Shown here: piece after piece, positions 13,401 through 21,600 of the stretch
How positions within the stretch are numbered: the first letter of the stretch is position 1
Layout: each line of letters begins with the position of its first letter
DNA from: Chloropicon primus
Lineage: Eukaryota > Chlorophyta > Chloropicophyceae > Chloropicales > Chloropicaceae
Assembly (NCBI GenBank): GCA_023205875.1
Contig: CP060760.1
Location: 682,001 to 746,000 of the forward strand
DNA: 64,000 bases
Reading direction: 5' to 3'
Translations under genes and position numbers: made by a program
The notes under the pieces: generated by a model
Database searches by the model: none
What the model was told of the DNA's origin: nothing
The model's input: only the letters and a program-made list of their open reading frames with translations

Positions 13401-16400
13401 GTTAGGGGTCTCAGCAGCACTCTTCACGATCTTCATGAAAGTGGAGTCGATGTTGTTGAACCTCTTCGTCTCCTGAGGCAACTGCCTCGCGATGTCACCA
13501 CCGGAGAACACTGCTTCCATGTACTGCCACATGTTCTGCACCGTGGTCCACTGCTCGACGATCTCGCTCACGGTGGACAGCTTGGAGATCCAGCTCTGGA
13601 CCTCGTCCTTGAAGGGCAGGCTGTACCTGTTCGTCGCCATGCTCGCCAGCGCCATCTGAGAGTCCTCAAGCTTCTCGATGATGACCCCCAAGTCGGACGA
13701 CTGCAGGATGACAGGCCCTCTCTTCTTGTACTCGGCGAAGGAGAACTGCATGTCGGACCACTCCTCTGAGATTTGGCTCAGCTTGATCTCAATCTGCTCC
13801 TCCTTGCTCGCGGCGGAGGCAATCTCCTCGATCTCATCGATGTGGCCGAGCACGTCGTCGTTGAAGAGGTTGGCCACCTTCAAGACATCCTCGGCCAAGC
13901 TGAAGTTTGTTCCGGTGACGCTCATCAACTCCTGCCAGTGCCTGAGCCTGATCGACTTTCCGGTGAGCAGCTCCAGGATCGGAAGAAGCCCGGTGAAATC
14001 GTCGACCTTCTTCTTGCAGTCCGTGTAAGCCTGCCATTCCTTCAAGGCCTTTGGCAGCTTCTTGCACTTTGCGTTGAACTCGTTCGTCTGGGAAATCATC
14101 GAGTCGATGTTCTCGATCACGCTGACCCAAAGGTACTCGCTGTAGCTATCCAAGGTCTTGATAACCTCGACGTAGAGGGAGTACAGCCTGTCGAGCATTG
14201 CGATCTCCTTCTCCGTCTTCTCCAGCTCTGGGTACTGCGTGACTGGGAGTCCAAAGAGAATCTCGCCCTGGACGTACTTGTCCCACTTCTGCTTACGCAG
14301 AAGGAAGTATCCCTGGAACTTCTCGAGCCTGTCGTGGGCTTCCATGGGGTCGAGACCTGGGGTGATCGGGCCGTTCGTCTCCCAGTCGTTCCTGAAGGAA
14401 ACAGCATCGGCGACAAAGAGCTTGACTTCCTTGACGAGCTCCTTCTTGAACTTGGCCTGGTAGCGGTTGAGCTTCTCGGAAACATCAGACTGCAACTTCC
14501 TCAGCTTCTTCCAGGCGTAGAACATGTCGCTCAACATGTCCGTCTCTTCCTTTGGGACTTGCACCTCGTACCTCAAAAGCAAGGAATACATGTCCTCGAT
14601 AGGGGACATGACGCTGTCGATCTCCGCTTCCTTGCTTCTGAGCTCGGAGAGAATGTTCATGATGTAACGGACATCCTCGAGGTCCTCCATCTTTCTGTTC
14701 AATTTCATCGTGGTTTCCCGAATGTATTCCATGAAGTTGTACAGGTCCTCCCTTCCCTGGCTATGAAGGTTCTTGGCGTACTGTGCCTTCCACGCGGCAG
14801 CCTCGGCCTTCAGGGAGTACTTCAAGGACTGGGTCTCCATGGAAAGGCACCCGATGTTGTGCACAGGCGCGATCTTCGCGATGTCCTGCTCGATCGTCAT
14901 GTACTTCTTCAGCTCAGCCTCGAAGGCATCGATGTTAGGCTTGCCCTTGATGAATTCCTGGTACTCCTGCTGCATGTCCCTCTTCCACAAGAAGTCGTAA
15001 ATCGCGAAGGTCTCCAGGTACTCCAAAACGGAAGTCTTCGTGCACTCCACGCAACCCGTGAGCAGCAAGAGGCTCTTGACAATGGACTTGTCCGCTGCGA
15101 TGAGGTCAAAGAAAGTGCCGGTCAAGCCAGCCTCGTAGTTGCCCCACAACTTCAAAGCTTTGCTGCAACTCAAAATCTGCTTTGCGGTGTTGTTGACGGT
15201 GCTCTGGATGTCCTCCAAGCTAGGGTTCATGCTGACAACCGGGACGGTGAGCTCGACGTCAACGTCAAAGAAAGGCCTGTCCACGAACAGGAAGCCCGCG
15301 GACATTCCCGCGGCCAGCCTCTTCTTCAGAACGTTCAAGCTCCTCTGCGTGGCGGAGAGGATTGCCTGATACATCAGCTTTGCGTAGTGGTGCCTGACGT
15401 TGGAGAGGTGCTGCTCCGAGATCTCGACCTCGCTGCCCTCAGACTTGTCGATCGTGAGAAGCACGAAGAGGTCATCAATGGCGTGCTGAACGTTTCCACT
15501 GTTTACTGTCATCTTCTCCGCCTGCTCCATGATGTGGCTCTGCTGGGACGCGATAAACTCGTCCAGGGTGACCGTCTCGTCCGTGGGAGGATCCACCAAA
15601 CGAGCGTTGCTCACCTCCTTCAGGCAGACATCAATGCGCGACTCGATGCAGTCGTTGACCCTGTGGACCAGGTTCTCAAGGTCCTGGATGCCCTGGTGGC
15701 ACCTCTGCAAGTACCCGTCAATGTTCATGGACGTCCAAGTCAGGACGTACATTCCAGGCTGGATCTTCTTCTCGAGAATCTCGACGTGCGGCTGGAGCAA
15801 GGGCTTGGTGACGTCCCTCATCAGCCCGATGACCCTGGTGTACTCCTTCACGGTGTAAGAGAGCTGGCTGTAGTAGTACTTGAACTTCTCCTCCTGGAAG
15901 AGGATGACTCTGGCGTTGTCGGGGACCTCCAAGCCGAGTCTCTGAAGGTACTTTGTCTCCTGGATCAGAAGCAGGAGCTCCTTGTCGAAGTTGACGAGGA
16001 GCTGCTTCGTCTCAGGGTGCTTCACGAGCAAGGTCGCTTGCAGGCCAGCCTTGGAGAATTCGATGGAACCCTTCCACGCGTCGTGCCACAGCGCTTCGAA
16101 CTCGATCAGTGCCCTGGCAACCCTGTTGTACGTTCTGATAATGCGCTTCGACTCCTTCGAGGTCATGATTCCCTTGTTCTGAGAAAAGTTCTTCATGGGC
16201 TCCTCGATCCTCTGGAGTAGCTGCCTGGACCACATGATGCTACCGGCAACCGGCGGCGCGTTCCTCACCAGCGGGGGAGAGGTCTTCTGCTTCTCGTAAA
16301 TCTGCTGGATGGTATCCAAATCCGTTCCATAGTTCTGGAAGATCAGCATGTACTTCTCGTTCAAGTCCGCCCTGAGAGATTCGCGCTGCAAGATCGACTG

Positions 16401-17981
16401 GAACTGCTTCAGCAAGTTGAGAGCAGCCTCCGTGGAGGTCGCCTTGTCGAAAGAGATATCGATGAACTCCTGAAGCTTCGTCTCCAGCTCGTGGATGTTG
16501 ACGTTGAACTCCAACAGGTCGCGGTCGAACTGGTTTCTCGTGTACTCCAGCAAGTCGTAAGGTAGCCTCTTGAAGTCCTCGGCGATCTCCGAGAACCTCT
16601 TGATGATGCCCTCCAAACCGTCGATGTGCTTGTGCTCCGCCAGCGTCGAGAACTGCTCGATCGTCGTGAACAAGTCGATGAGCTTGGAGATTCTCTTGCA
16701 GAAGAGGTCGAACTTGCCAAAGATCTGCCTGTCATTGAAGTCAAACTGCTTTCCCCTAGGCTGGGACATGAGCCTGTCCCTGGTGATCTTGTACTGCTCC
16801 TGGTACGACTCGTTCACCTTCAACACGACTTCCAAGTTCTTGATGAGCTTGGCCTTGTCCTGGTCCCAGATCTTACCCTCGGAAAGGATGAAAGCCTTCG
16901 AGTTGGTGATCATCTGGTTGGTGATCTTGCAGAACAAGTTGGTCATCCTCTCCACCGTGTTGTAGTACCTCGCGATGGTGTGCATCATCTTAATGTTGTT
17001 CATCAGAGTAGGCAAAGCCTCAATGATGTTGTGAGGGGTTCCCTTGTAAAGAGGCTCAAGACTCTTCTCGAGGGTGTTCAGGTACTTGACGTTGTCCTTC
17101 GCCTCGTTCGTGGCGTCGGTCACCTTCACGTCAATGGCCTTCCACTGCCTGCTTGACTTGAACCTCGCAGCCATGGCGACTCCGAGAACCATCTTGCACT
17201 CCTTGAGCTTCAGCTGCTCCATGACGGAGTTCAGCTTCGCCATTCTGTTTCTCCAGAACTCGATCTCGGTGTCCGGCCCGGACTCGTCGGCCAGACTGTA
17301 AGAAGAGTCGTCCTCCTCGAGGAGCTTCTCGGTCTGGACGCACCAGTCGTCCAAGATCCCTTCGAAGTGTGCCGTCGCCTCCGGATCTTGGGCAAGCTTG
17401 TTGAACGTGTTCGGCTTGAGCTCCAAGTCCGCGTACCTCTTCTCGGGCTTCTTCAGCTCCACGCCTCCCTGGAGGTTGTTGACGACCTCGGTCAGCATGG
17501 TGCCGAACTTGGCTGCCCCGTCCAGGAACTCGACGGTCTCCGACTCGGCGCTCTTTCCCCAATTCTGCTGCTCCTTGAAGATGGGGAGGAAGACGTCCGT
17601 GAGGACGGTCCTGAAGCTCTCGAGCATCATGCCTCCCTGGATCTCTCCGCACGACACATCCTGCTCGACCGACTTCTCGGCGACCCCCTTCGCGGAGTTT
17701 CGCACAAAGTAAACCGCCTTGTTTTGCAAGCTGTCCACGTCTCCGGTCGTCAGGAAGAGCTCCGGCCTCTCTTCCGAGTCTCCAGCGCCCTCCCCCCCTT
17801 CGCCGTCCGGCGTCTGGTAGAACCAGATCAGCTTCGGTGGACCCGTCGGCTCGAAGAACTTGTCCACCTGCTCCTTGTTCTGCAGCACAGCATTCTCGGC
17901 ACGTTCGGTTTCCTCTCCGTAGGACTCGGAGAGCTTGTTCACGATGAACTGGTGCCTCGAGTCAAACCCAATATCTCCCAT
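4491..17981 (-). CDS. Outer-arm axonemal dynein heavy chain, gamma/DNAH5-8 class
   Basis: A single uninterrupted frame encodes 4,496 aa, the length expected for outer-arm heavy chains (the Chlamydomonas gamma chain is about 4,485). It is the motor that slides doublet microtubules in motile cilia. Four P-loops are visible: AAA1 GPAGTGKT near residue 1828, AAA2 GPAGAGKTT near 2110, AAA3 GLPGTAKT near 2437, and AAA4 GIGGSGKQ near 2817. AAA1 is followed by CFDEFNRI. A long coiled-coil stalk flanks the microtubule-binding domain at about residues 3050-3400. In the N-terminal tail, the FDFNDRQIFGKFD and IDLFTT stretch resembles DNAH5/8 more than DNAH9/11/17. The C-terminus, RGVALLFTTD, also fits this class. 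No kelch domain is seen. The whole 13.5 kb is intronless. The start is the first ATG, preceded by 1.1 kb shared with the divergent AATF gene. Confidence 0.95.
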   Translation of the reverse strand: MGDIGFDSRHQFIVNKLSESYGEETERAENAVLQNKEQVDKFFEPTGPPKLIWFYQTPDGEGGEGAGDSEERPELFLTTGDVDSLQNKAVYFVRNSAKGVAEKSVEQDVSCGEIQGGMMLESFRTVLTDVFLPIFKEQQNWGKSAESETVEFLDGAAKFGTMLTEVVNNLQGGVELKKPEKRYADLELKPNTFNKLAQDPEATAHFEGILDDWCVQTEKLLEEDDSSYSLADESGPDTEIEFWRNRMAKLNSVMEQLKLKECKMVLGVAMAARFKSSRQWKAIDVKVTDATNEAKDNVKYLNTLEKSLEPLYKGTPHNIIEALPTLMNNIKMMHTIARYYNTVERMTNLFCKITNQMITNSKAFILSEGKIWDQDKAKLIKNLEVVLKVNESYQEQYKITRDRLMSQPRGKQFDFNDRQIFGKFDLFCKRISKLIDLFTTIEQFSTLAEHKHIDGLEGIIKRFSEIAEDFKRLPYDLLEYTRNQFDRDLLEFNVNIHELETKLQEFIDISFDKATSTEAALNLLKQFQSILQRESLRADLNEKYMLIFQNYGTDLDTIQQIYEKQKTSPPLVRNAPPVAGSIMWSRQLLQRIEEPMKNFSQNKGIMTSKESKRIIRTYNRVARALIEFEALWHDAWKGSIEFSKAGLQATLLVKHPETKQLLVNFDKELLLLIQETKYLQRLGLEVPDNARVILFQEEKFKYYYSQLSYTVKEYTRVIGLMRDVTKPLLQPHVEILEKKIQPGMYVLTWTSMNIDGYLQRCHQGIQDLENLVHRVNDCIESRIDVCLKEVSNARLVDPPTDETVTLDEFIASQQSHIMEQAEKMTVNSGNVQHAIDDLFVLLTIDKSEGSEVEISEQHLSNVRHHYAKLMYQAILSATQRSLNVLKKRLAAGMSAGFLFVDRPFFDVDVELTVPVVSMNPSLEDIQSTVNNTAKQILSCSKALKLWGNYEAGLTGTFFDLIAADKSIVKSLLLLTGCVECTKTSVLEYLETFAIYDFLWKRDMQQEYQEFIKGKPNIDAFEAELKKYMTIEQDIAKIAPVHNIGCLSMETQSLKYSLKAEAAAWKAQYAKNLHSQGREDLYNFMEYIRETTMKLNRKMEDLEDVRYIMNILSELRSKEAEIDSVMSPIEDMYSLLLRYEVQVPKEETDMLSDMFYAWKKLRKLQSDVSEKLNRYQAKFKKELVKEVKLFVADAVSFRNDWETNGPITPGLDPMEAHDRLEKFQGYFLLRKQKWDKYVQGEILFGLPVTQYPELEKTEKEIAMLDRLYSLYVEVIKTLDSYSEYLWVSVIENIDSMISQTNEFNAKCKKLPKALKEWQAYTDCKKKVDDFTGLLPILELLTGKSIRLRHWQELMSVTGTNFSLAEDVLKVANLFNDDVLGHIDEIEEIASAASKEEQIEIKLSQISEEWSDMQFSFAEYKKRGPVILQSSDLGVIIEKLEDSQMALASMATNRYSLPFKDEVQSWISKLSTVSEIVEQWTTVQNMWQYMEAVFSGGDIARQLPQETKRFNNIDSTFMKIVKSAAETPNIMQTCCGNELLKNLLPHLLDQLERCQKSLSLYLESKRALFPRFYFVSDPTLLEILSLGSNPTAVQPHFQSGLFDSLSSVTFADPTTMTEMQSGGESVKFEEPVIVQGNVENWLQVLVDGMKETLRAVIQRAYSEVNEQRLEDFIFGHPAQVSLLGIQFQWTADMQTGLMSAKNDKSIMSKTLKKVDGCLKEMVLLTTKEMPKLSRKNLETCITVYVHQRDTSDDLIKKKIKEPSDFEWLKNARFMWREDQNSVFTSICDVDFEYSFEYLGVKERLVITPLTDICYVTLSQALGMFLGGAPAGPAGTGKTETTKDLGATLGKFVVVFNCSDQMDYMGLGKIYKGLAQSGLWGCFDEFNRINLDVLSVCAQQVYCVLSAIRDRKKEFVFTDGNTVSLDPRVGYFITMNPGYAGRQELPENLKALFRGVTMMVPNRQIIMKVKLASCGFLENDMLAKKFFVLYGLCEQQLSKQAFYDFGLRNILSVLRTAGASKRANPDKSETFLMMRTLRDMNMSKFVAEDVPLFLSLLDDLFIGLKAPRAEFPDVHKALCEVAERKGLQKHGPWLNKCIQLYETNLVRHGIMLVGPAGAGKTTITECLTEALSMLHGKYVIWRMNPKAITAPQMFGRLDTSSGDWTDGVFAVLWRRASKSKGQNTWIVLDGPVDAIWIENLNTVLDDNKVLTLANGDRIKMTDTMKAVFEPENLNNASPATVSRAGIIYVSDTELGWEPIVESWLDLRRKAEVEALRPCFTKYVSETFEHLRLNAKQVMHNETICQLQTLLDLLAASLKKVEEDNEILSEGHYERVFLYCLAWSLGGLLDEKQRHGLDAMLRGLSDNLPPKGEDSETLYEYYVNEENTEWSHWEKILPEWTYPAEEENPKFGQLVIPTLDSIRFETLLDLNYKLNKPTLLVGLPGTAKTVTVNQFMAKFPVEEVKNKTVTMSSLTTPSIFQFFIEGCMEKRQGKIYGPPGGKKMIVFIDDISMPKINEWGDQITNEIVRQLLEQKAMYNIEKPIGDMKYYVDSHFLGAMNQPGGGKNDIPNRLKRHFCIFNVPEPSTAAINNIFGNIVEGRFSADHFASDVVEGSKKLVPMTISLWNDIKAKMLPTPAKFHYLFNMRELSKVFQGMVFANRDRFNQASAGSENLKPSGGKVSDSLGYLLALWQHECQRVFSDKLVDQSEKDFVTSCLKSLLETNFKEAVGQLEEPVYFVDFLREPIIDDETGDVLEEFPSNYESLSGGIEEMRERGYALQQKKNESTKAAKVDLVLFEDALLHLMRIARLLATDGGNALLVGIGGSGKQSLTRLAAFATGAYTFQVTLTKQYNLTNFLEDIKELYRIAGLKGNKVCFIFTDADIKEEAFLEYINQLLMTGEISGLFPKDELDSILGDIRAVMKKEAPSIVDTQENLSKFFFDRVRANLHTCLCFSPVGPKFSQRALQFPGLINGCTIDWFLPWPVEALTAVSSKFLKEFKVECSEEVKEKLIIMMGKVHTSVSDACETYYSKFRKRRYVTPKSYLSFIAGYKQLYSTKHEEVMELANKVNGGLEKLDEAKQDISKMRNEIIIKNQELEVAQKESVRLLSEISESTAVAEKEKKKVQKIMDSVSKKAAEINVVKTEAERDLAAAKPALDAALDALNSISPKDIGALKALKKPPDIVKRIFDCVIVLRRFPLKAVNWVDGKNGKIIDGSYETSLKMMSDLGFLGSLMNFPKEFMTDEDVELLQPYVQAPDFNYDAAKKASGNVAGLCSWAQAMITYHHVAKVVTPKIDALRAAEAELKIANKEKAVAEENARVVQEKLDAMQKTFDEAMANKQRLTDEATSYQRKMDAANALLGALSGEEARWTEQSKEFAAQTTKLVGDSAIASAFLSYLGPFNKEYREMLLKDVFEKDCQTEAIPVTESLSITDFLTDESEIGEWNLQGLPVDDLSIQNALIVTRATRYPLLIDPQGQGKSWLTNRNIKNQLKTTTLTHKGFRLYLEECLSFGKPLLIENIEEELDPVLDPILEKQFVKTGKSMKVVLPDKEVDYTDTFQIMFTTRLSNVQYSPELSAKVSLIDFTVTATGLEDQLLGTLVQKEKGSLQEQRQKLLEDVNFYKKKIKQLENELLYRLSNSTGNLLDDTELVKVLANTKATSAEVAEKLTDANETNQRITEACEEYRAVAHRATIIYFLISEFSVVNVMYQISLAQFKELYLKAIDLSEKAALTKKRITNIISYMTYMMYRYVQRGLFEKHKLTFSLMLTNKILISDGEVSAEGLDIFLKGGGSLDITSVKKKPKDWIPDNAWLNVIALSSLDAFRDLPDSIAKNDNLWHQWYDMEAPETAKVPDNLEDNINKFEKMCLIKALREDRTLQTGKEYIKEALGPRFIESIPLDLREAWEESNPRCPMIFLLSRGSDPTGIIDELAKKMKVQTLGVSMGQGQEVIARKYISTAAQEGHWVILQNTHLGLSYLHEVEMLLLNQEQQFHENFRLYITAEPHPQFPLGLLQMGIKITNEAPVGLKAGLRNSYAWITQDMLDANTRVEWRQLLSILCFLHSVVQERRKFGPIGWNIPYEFNQADISACTLFLQNHVTEMDVKKAGPNWATIRYMVSIIQYGGKITDNFDQLLMDTYADKYFAAASMDPNMEFFPGYKISSSNEIQIVRQGIEQLPSTDSPEIFGLHSNADLSFRVIQVNEIVETILNTMPKSGGASGGLTREEQVDKIAEDLITKVPAFFKGTDTKDKLKKLGPTQPLIICLRQEIDCLNTTITLTSKTLKNLRLAIAGTIALSGNLISALDDLFNAKVPDFWLKKSWEALTLGSWFTGLLQRHDQLFKWLNNGRPKAYWLSGFFNPQGFLTAMKQEVGRKHASENWALDDVVATSEVTHPPKEFEALREGPSEGVYVYGLFLDGCQWSGKENRLVDSEPKKLFAPLPVIYITGCLAKDKKSDGIYEAPVYRSKRRTGATFITTLGLATEDPSTKWIMRGVALLFTTD

Positions 17982-18623
17982 GACTGCGTTTGCTTCCGCG
18001 ACACTATTATTATAAAGGTCCTACCCCTCGCGCTCTCCAATCGAATTGTTCCCAAACAACGTTGTTCCCGCTGTCCTTTGGTTACCCAAGCAAGTTATAC
18101 CACCATCTTGCTTGGACCAATTCGCATTCCAGTCCACTTCCTCGAACGGGAAGTGAGTCTCGCTTTGGGAAGGACGCAAAGTGGCGCCGCACCTGCAGGA
18201 CCCAGCCAATCCTTTGGACAAAGGACCGACCGTATCCTCGTACTGTCGTGTGTCGTGGGGTCACTGCACACAACCCTGTGCCCTGTTGTTGCGGCTCCAA
18301 GGCGCTCCACTTTCCAAACCCAACACAACACCGAGACACACGACGAGGTCCTGACGCCTTGACCCAAGGTTCTCCTTGAAGAGAGAGAAAGAGAGAAGAA
18401 GAAGAAGAAGCAGAAGCGCACGGAGGGAGGGGCCCTGGGGGGGGGGTCGAGCTTCTCTTGGCTTTGATTACCAAAGAGGACCTCCTGGAAAGCTTGAAAA
18501 CTTGAAACCCAAAGCAACCCGGAGGAGGGAAGGAGGAGGGGAGGTGAACCACGGAGGTTGTCTCTCTGTAGAATTCAGGACTAAATCAAGGAGACCTGGA
18601 CCGGATCGGCCATCCAGAGGTTT

Positions 18624-18660
<37 letters not shown>

Positions 18661-19110
18661 GTCTGTCTTTGTCTCTGTCTCCTGTTCACACCACGGGGTC
18701 GGGGCCATGATGGGTTTCGTACAACAAGGTGAAGAGGAAAAAGAAGGAGGAGAAGGAGGAGAAGGAGAAGGAGGAGGAAGAAGATCCTGTGCCTTGCCTT
18801 GACGATTACCTACACGGAGTTGTGCTCCCCTCAAGTCAAACGCCTCGCTTCGCCTTTCGTTTGAAATTTCGGTTGGAAAATTCATTGGAAATTTCCAGAG
18901 GGAGAGAGAGAGAGAGAGATCCCGACGACGACGGCGGAGGCGCAAGGAGGTGCATCACGAGTTGGGCGACGAGTTGGGCGACGAGTTGGGCACGAGCGGA
19001 GGGAGTCTCCTCGGTTGGACGAAAGAGTTTCTCAAGGCCTTTCGATTGGCGGTTCTCTGGATAGATTTGGCGCTCGGAGTGGTCGGGACGAGGGGAGAGG
19101 GGATCGAAGA
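17982..19110. promoter_or_regulatory. Divergent intergenic region, dynein / AATF
   Basis: About 1.1 kb separates two divergent starts. I see no gene in it. It contains short GA-rich tracts, a 33-nt poly(A) run at 18625-18657, GAA/GGA-rich low-complexity DNA at 18730-18785, a GA microsatellite near 18900-18919, and a three-copy GAGTTGGGCGAC-like repeat around 18960-18990. It presumably carries both promoters. No specific site is claimed. Confidence 0.5.
18625..18657 (+). repeat. Poly(A) tract, 33 nt
   Basis: An uninterrupted run of 33 A, the longest homopolymer in the window, lies in the dynein/AATF intergenic region. It could be slippage or the tail of a degenerate retroposed sequence. I could not recognise a source element or clear target-site duplications. 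Confidence 0.95.
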
Positions 19111-20490
19111 ATGCCGAGAGGGGGGAAGAGAAGGAGGAGGGAGGAGGAGGTGGTGGTGGAGGAGGAGAGGGATGGGGAGTGGATGGGGAGCGAGAGTGAG
19201 GGGACGGGAGGGGAGGAGGAGGAGGGACCGGGGGAGGAGGACTTGCAGTACGTGGACATGTCCACCGACGGCCGGTTTCGGCTGAGGCCCAGCATAGACC
19301 TCGGGGAGGAGGGGTACGGCGGAAGGGTGACGACGAAGGCTGCGATGTTCGAGAACGGCGGGGGGAGCGAGAGCGACGAGGAAGGGGATGCGGGATCGGG
19401 TCAGCACTGGAGGTCGGCCGCGGGGGACGACGCCACCCCCTCGCCGAGCGAGAGCGACGAGAGCGGGGGGGACGACGCCGACGACGCCGACGGCGGCGAC
19501 GGGGACTTCGCCAAGGAGTTCGAGGCGCTGAGGCGCGAGGACGCTCAGATCATGTCGAAAACCCAGCTCCGGACGGAAGACGATCGGGAGAGGGGTCTCG
19601 CGATCGTGGCCCAAAGAAAGATTTGGGAGAAGGCGCTGAACGTCAGGATTCGGGTGCAGAAGCTCCTCGCGGGCGCGAACAAGATGCCACAGACCGAGGA
19701 GGTGGAGGCGATCAAGTCCGACTTCCCCTCTCTTTCCAAGGAGTACGAGGAGGTGGAACAAGTCGCGAAGGATGCGCTCCAGCAGCTCGTGGACTTTCAG
19801 ACCGCCTTCTCCCGGGACGCCTGGAACTCCTTGGACGACGAGGAGGAGGAGGAGCAGACGGGACAGAAGAGCGGCGGCATCCAGAGCGCCGAGGAGGGGT
19901 GGAAGGCCCTGTCCGACTGCCACGACGGGTACATGAGACACGTGAGGGACGAGGTCGACCGCTGGCAGAGGAAGACCATGCTGACCTCCGCGGGCGCGAA
20001 GCGAGGAAACTTGAGGGCCCTGACTCAGTCCATCTCCACCCAGGTCCGAACCCTTATGGAGGACCCGGCGCTTGTGGCGAGGAGGACGCACATCGCGAAG
20101 AACAGCGAGAACCACCGCGTCCTGTGCAGCTTCTCCGCCAAGGCGAGGGAGAGGGAAAACGACGGGGAGGTCGAGAGAGCCTCTGCTTACGACGACAACG
20201 CGGAGGCAAACCTCTTTGAGGACGAGTACGACTGCGAGACGTACGAGGACGCCGAGTTCTACCAGCAGATTCTGAAGGAGTTCCTCGAGTCCCAGAGTTT
20301 GACCGCGGCGGACATCGCGAGGGCGAAGAGCGTGAAGAGGAGGAAGGTCGTGGACCGGAAGGCCTCCAAGGGGAGGAAGATCAGGTACCACGTCCACGAG
20401 AAGCTGGTGAACTTCATGGTCCCAACCTCTTTCGACCGGCCCGAGTTCGCGGAGAAGCTCTTCGGAAGCCTGTTCGCGTACAAGACTTAA
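19111..20490 (+). CDS. AATF/Che-1/Bfr2-family ribosome biogenesis factor
   Basis: The predicted protein is 459 aa from the ATG at 19111. The frame is open upstream but only from a TTG. The N-terminal third is strongly acidic, with Glu/Asp/Ser runs. The middle has the AATF-type IWEKALNVRIRVQKLL stretch. The C-terminus carries the family signature KGRKIRYHVHEKLVNFM followed by a terminal LFGSLF. In yeast, Bfr2 belongs to the small-subunit processome acting on pre-18S rRNA in the nucleolus, and animal AATF is its orthologue. Basic patches after the start (KRRRR) could serve nuclear import. The gene is intronless and convergent with the bZIP gene, with only 60 bp between stops. Family assignment is firm; the role is inferred from orthologues. 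Confidence 0.85.
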   Translation: MPRGGKRRRREEEVVVEEERDGEWMGSESEGTGGEEEEGPGEEDLQYVDMSTDGRFRLRPSIDLGEEGYGGRVTTKAAMFENGGGSESDEEGDAGSGQHWRSAAGDDATPSPSESDESGGDDADDADGGDGDFAKEFEALRREDAQIMSKTQLRTEDDRERGLAIVAQRKIWEKALNVRIRVQKLLAGANKMPQTEEVEAIKSDFPSLSKEYEEVEQVAKDALQQLVDFQTAFSRDAWNSLDDEEEEEQTGQKSGGIQSAEEGWKALSDCHDGYMRHVRDEVDRWQRKTMLTSAGAKRGNLRALTQSISTQVRTLMEDPALVARRTHIAKNSENHRVLCSFSAKARERENDGEVERASAYDDNAEANLFEDEYDCETYEDAEFYQQILKEFLESQSLTAADIARAKSVKRRKVVDRKASKGRKIRYHVHEKLVNFMVPTSFDRPEFAEKLFGSLFAYKT

Positions 20491-20550
20491 CTAAGGGTCA
20501 AGTAGTGTAAAGAAGTATATATGAGTACAAATTGCTTTCCAATTGCTTTC

Positions 20551-21600
20551 CTAGCTTGCTTTGCTTTCTAACTTGTCCAGTTGCTTCCTCAACTCATCGT
20601 TGATGTGAATCAAGCTCTCCCTCTGAGCTTTGGCCACCTCGAGCTGCGGTTGAAGCAGCGCAACATCCTTGTAAAGCTGACTCACGGTGTTCTCCAGGTT
20701 CCCAACGAACTGAAGTTTCTTCATCCTCGACTTTTGGGCGGATATGCGGTTGGCCAGAATTCGCTTCGCCTTCTTGTCGTCCATGAGGGACAAAGCTCTG
20801 CTTCTTTCGGCCTTGGGCGGCATGTCATCCGCGCTGCTATTCGACTTGACCGAGTCTCTCTTCCTCTTCTTCTTGGGGTCCGTGTTCAAGTTCCTCAAGT
20901 CGTCCTCGATCGTCGTCTCTCCCCTAGCGAAGCCACCCGTGGACATGATCGGGGGCATGCTCTTGTTCCTCCTCAGGTTGCTGCTGATCTTCCTCGCTGC
21001 CGCAGACTCGAGGTGGTGCCCCTCAACCACCACGCTCGCCGGGCTTGCCCCTTGCCCATGACCAGCGTTCAAGGGTCCAGCGTACAGGTTCATCTTCCCT
21101 GGGTCCACAGTACTCGGGGTACTTGCGTAAGGCACGTTAGGAGGTGAGTCCAGGATACGCAAGATTTCGTCTTGCATCACGGTATCGATGGTTGGCCTTC
21201 GACTACGGTTTGAGCTCTCCCCTAGAAGTTCAAGATCCGGAATCGCAAGCTCCTTGAGCAGCATGAAGAAGGTGTCGCTGGAGCAGCGCCTGTGCCTCTT
21301 CAGCGCCGGTACATTGGCCTTTTCCGAGCCCAGCCGTATGAGGACGTCGTCCTCCTGTCCCGGTTGTTGTTGGTGGTGCTCTGGGCTCGCCAGAACGTTC
21401 CTCAAATCCGGTGAGCCAAGGAGGTCGCTCGTCGACGGTATAGGATCCGGCAGTTCGTGGTGTTCGCCCGACGGTTGAAAGAAGTTTTGATCCTGAAGTT
21501 GCCCCACCCCTTGCTGTCCCGTGGGCAAGAAGTGGTTATCGAAACGCAAGTCCACCGCCTCCGCTCTTCTGCGGGGCTTCTCCTTGTTCGCCTCGGCCAT
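20551..21600 (-). CDS. bZIP transcription factor, plant group E-like
   Basis: The protein is 349 aa with the bZIP domain at the extreme C-terminus (about residues 274-349). The basic region has the invariant N-x7-R (N284, R292) in the context AKRILANRISAQKSR. The first zipper leucine lies ten residues after R292, and leucines follow at 302, 309, 316, 330, 337 and 344, with Ala replacing Leu at 323. The sequence LANR-S-AQ-SR--KLQ resembles Arabidopsis group E bZIPs (bZIP34/61) more than other groups. The N-terminal 270 residues are low-complexity and Ser/Pro rich, with no recognised domain. It is expected to bind ACGT-core sites as a dimer in the nucleus. A CACGTG site in its own upstream region (21868-21873) makes autoregulation possible but unproven. 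Confidence 0.9.
   Translation of the reverse strand: MAEANKEKPRRRAEAVDLRFDNHFLPTGQQGVGQLQDQNFFQPSGEHHELPDPIPSTSDLLGSPDLRNVLASPEHHQQQPGQEDDVLIRLGSEKANVPALKRHRRCSSDTFFMLLKELAIPDLELLGESSNRSRRPTIDTVMQDEILRILDSPPNVPYASTPSTVDPGKMNLYAGPLNAGHGQGASPASVVVEGHHLESAAARKISSNLRRNKSMPPIMSTGGFARGETTIEDDLRNLNTDPKKKRKRDSVKSNSSADDMPPKAERSRALSLMDDKKAKRILANRISAQKSRMKKLQFVGNLENTVSQLYKDVALLQPQLEVAKAQRESLIHINDELRKQLDKLESKAS

Noticed and set aside
18625-18657. SINE or processed pseudogene ending in the poly(A) tract
   Set aside because: No recognisable body, no polymerase III boxes and no clear target-site duplications were found upstream.
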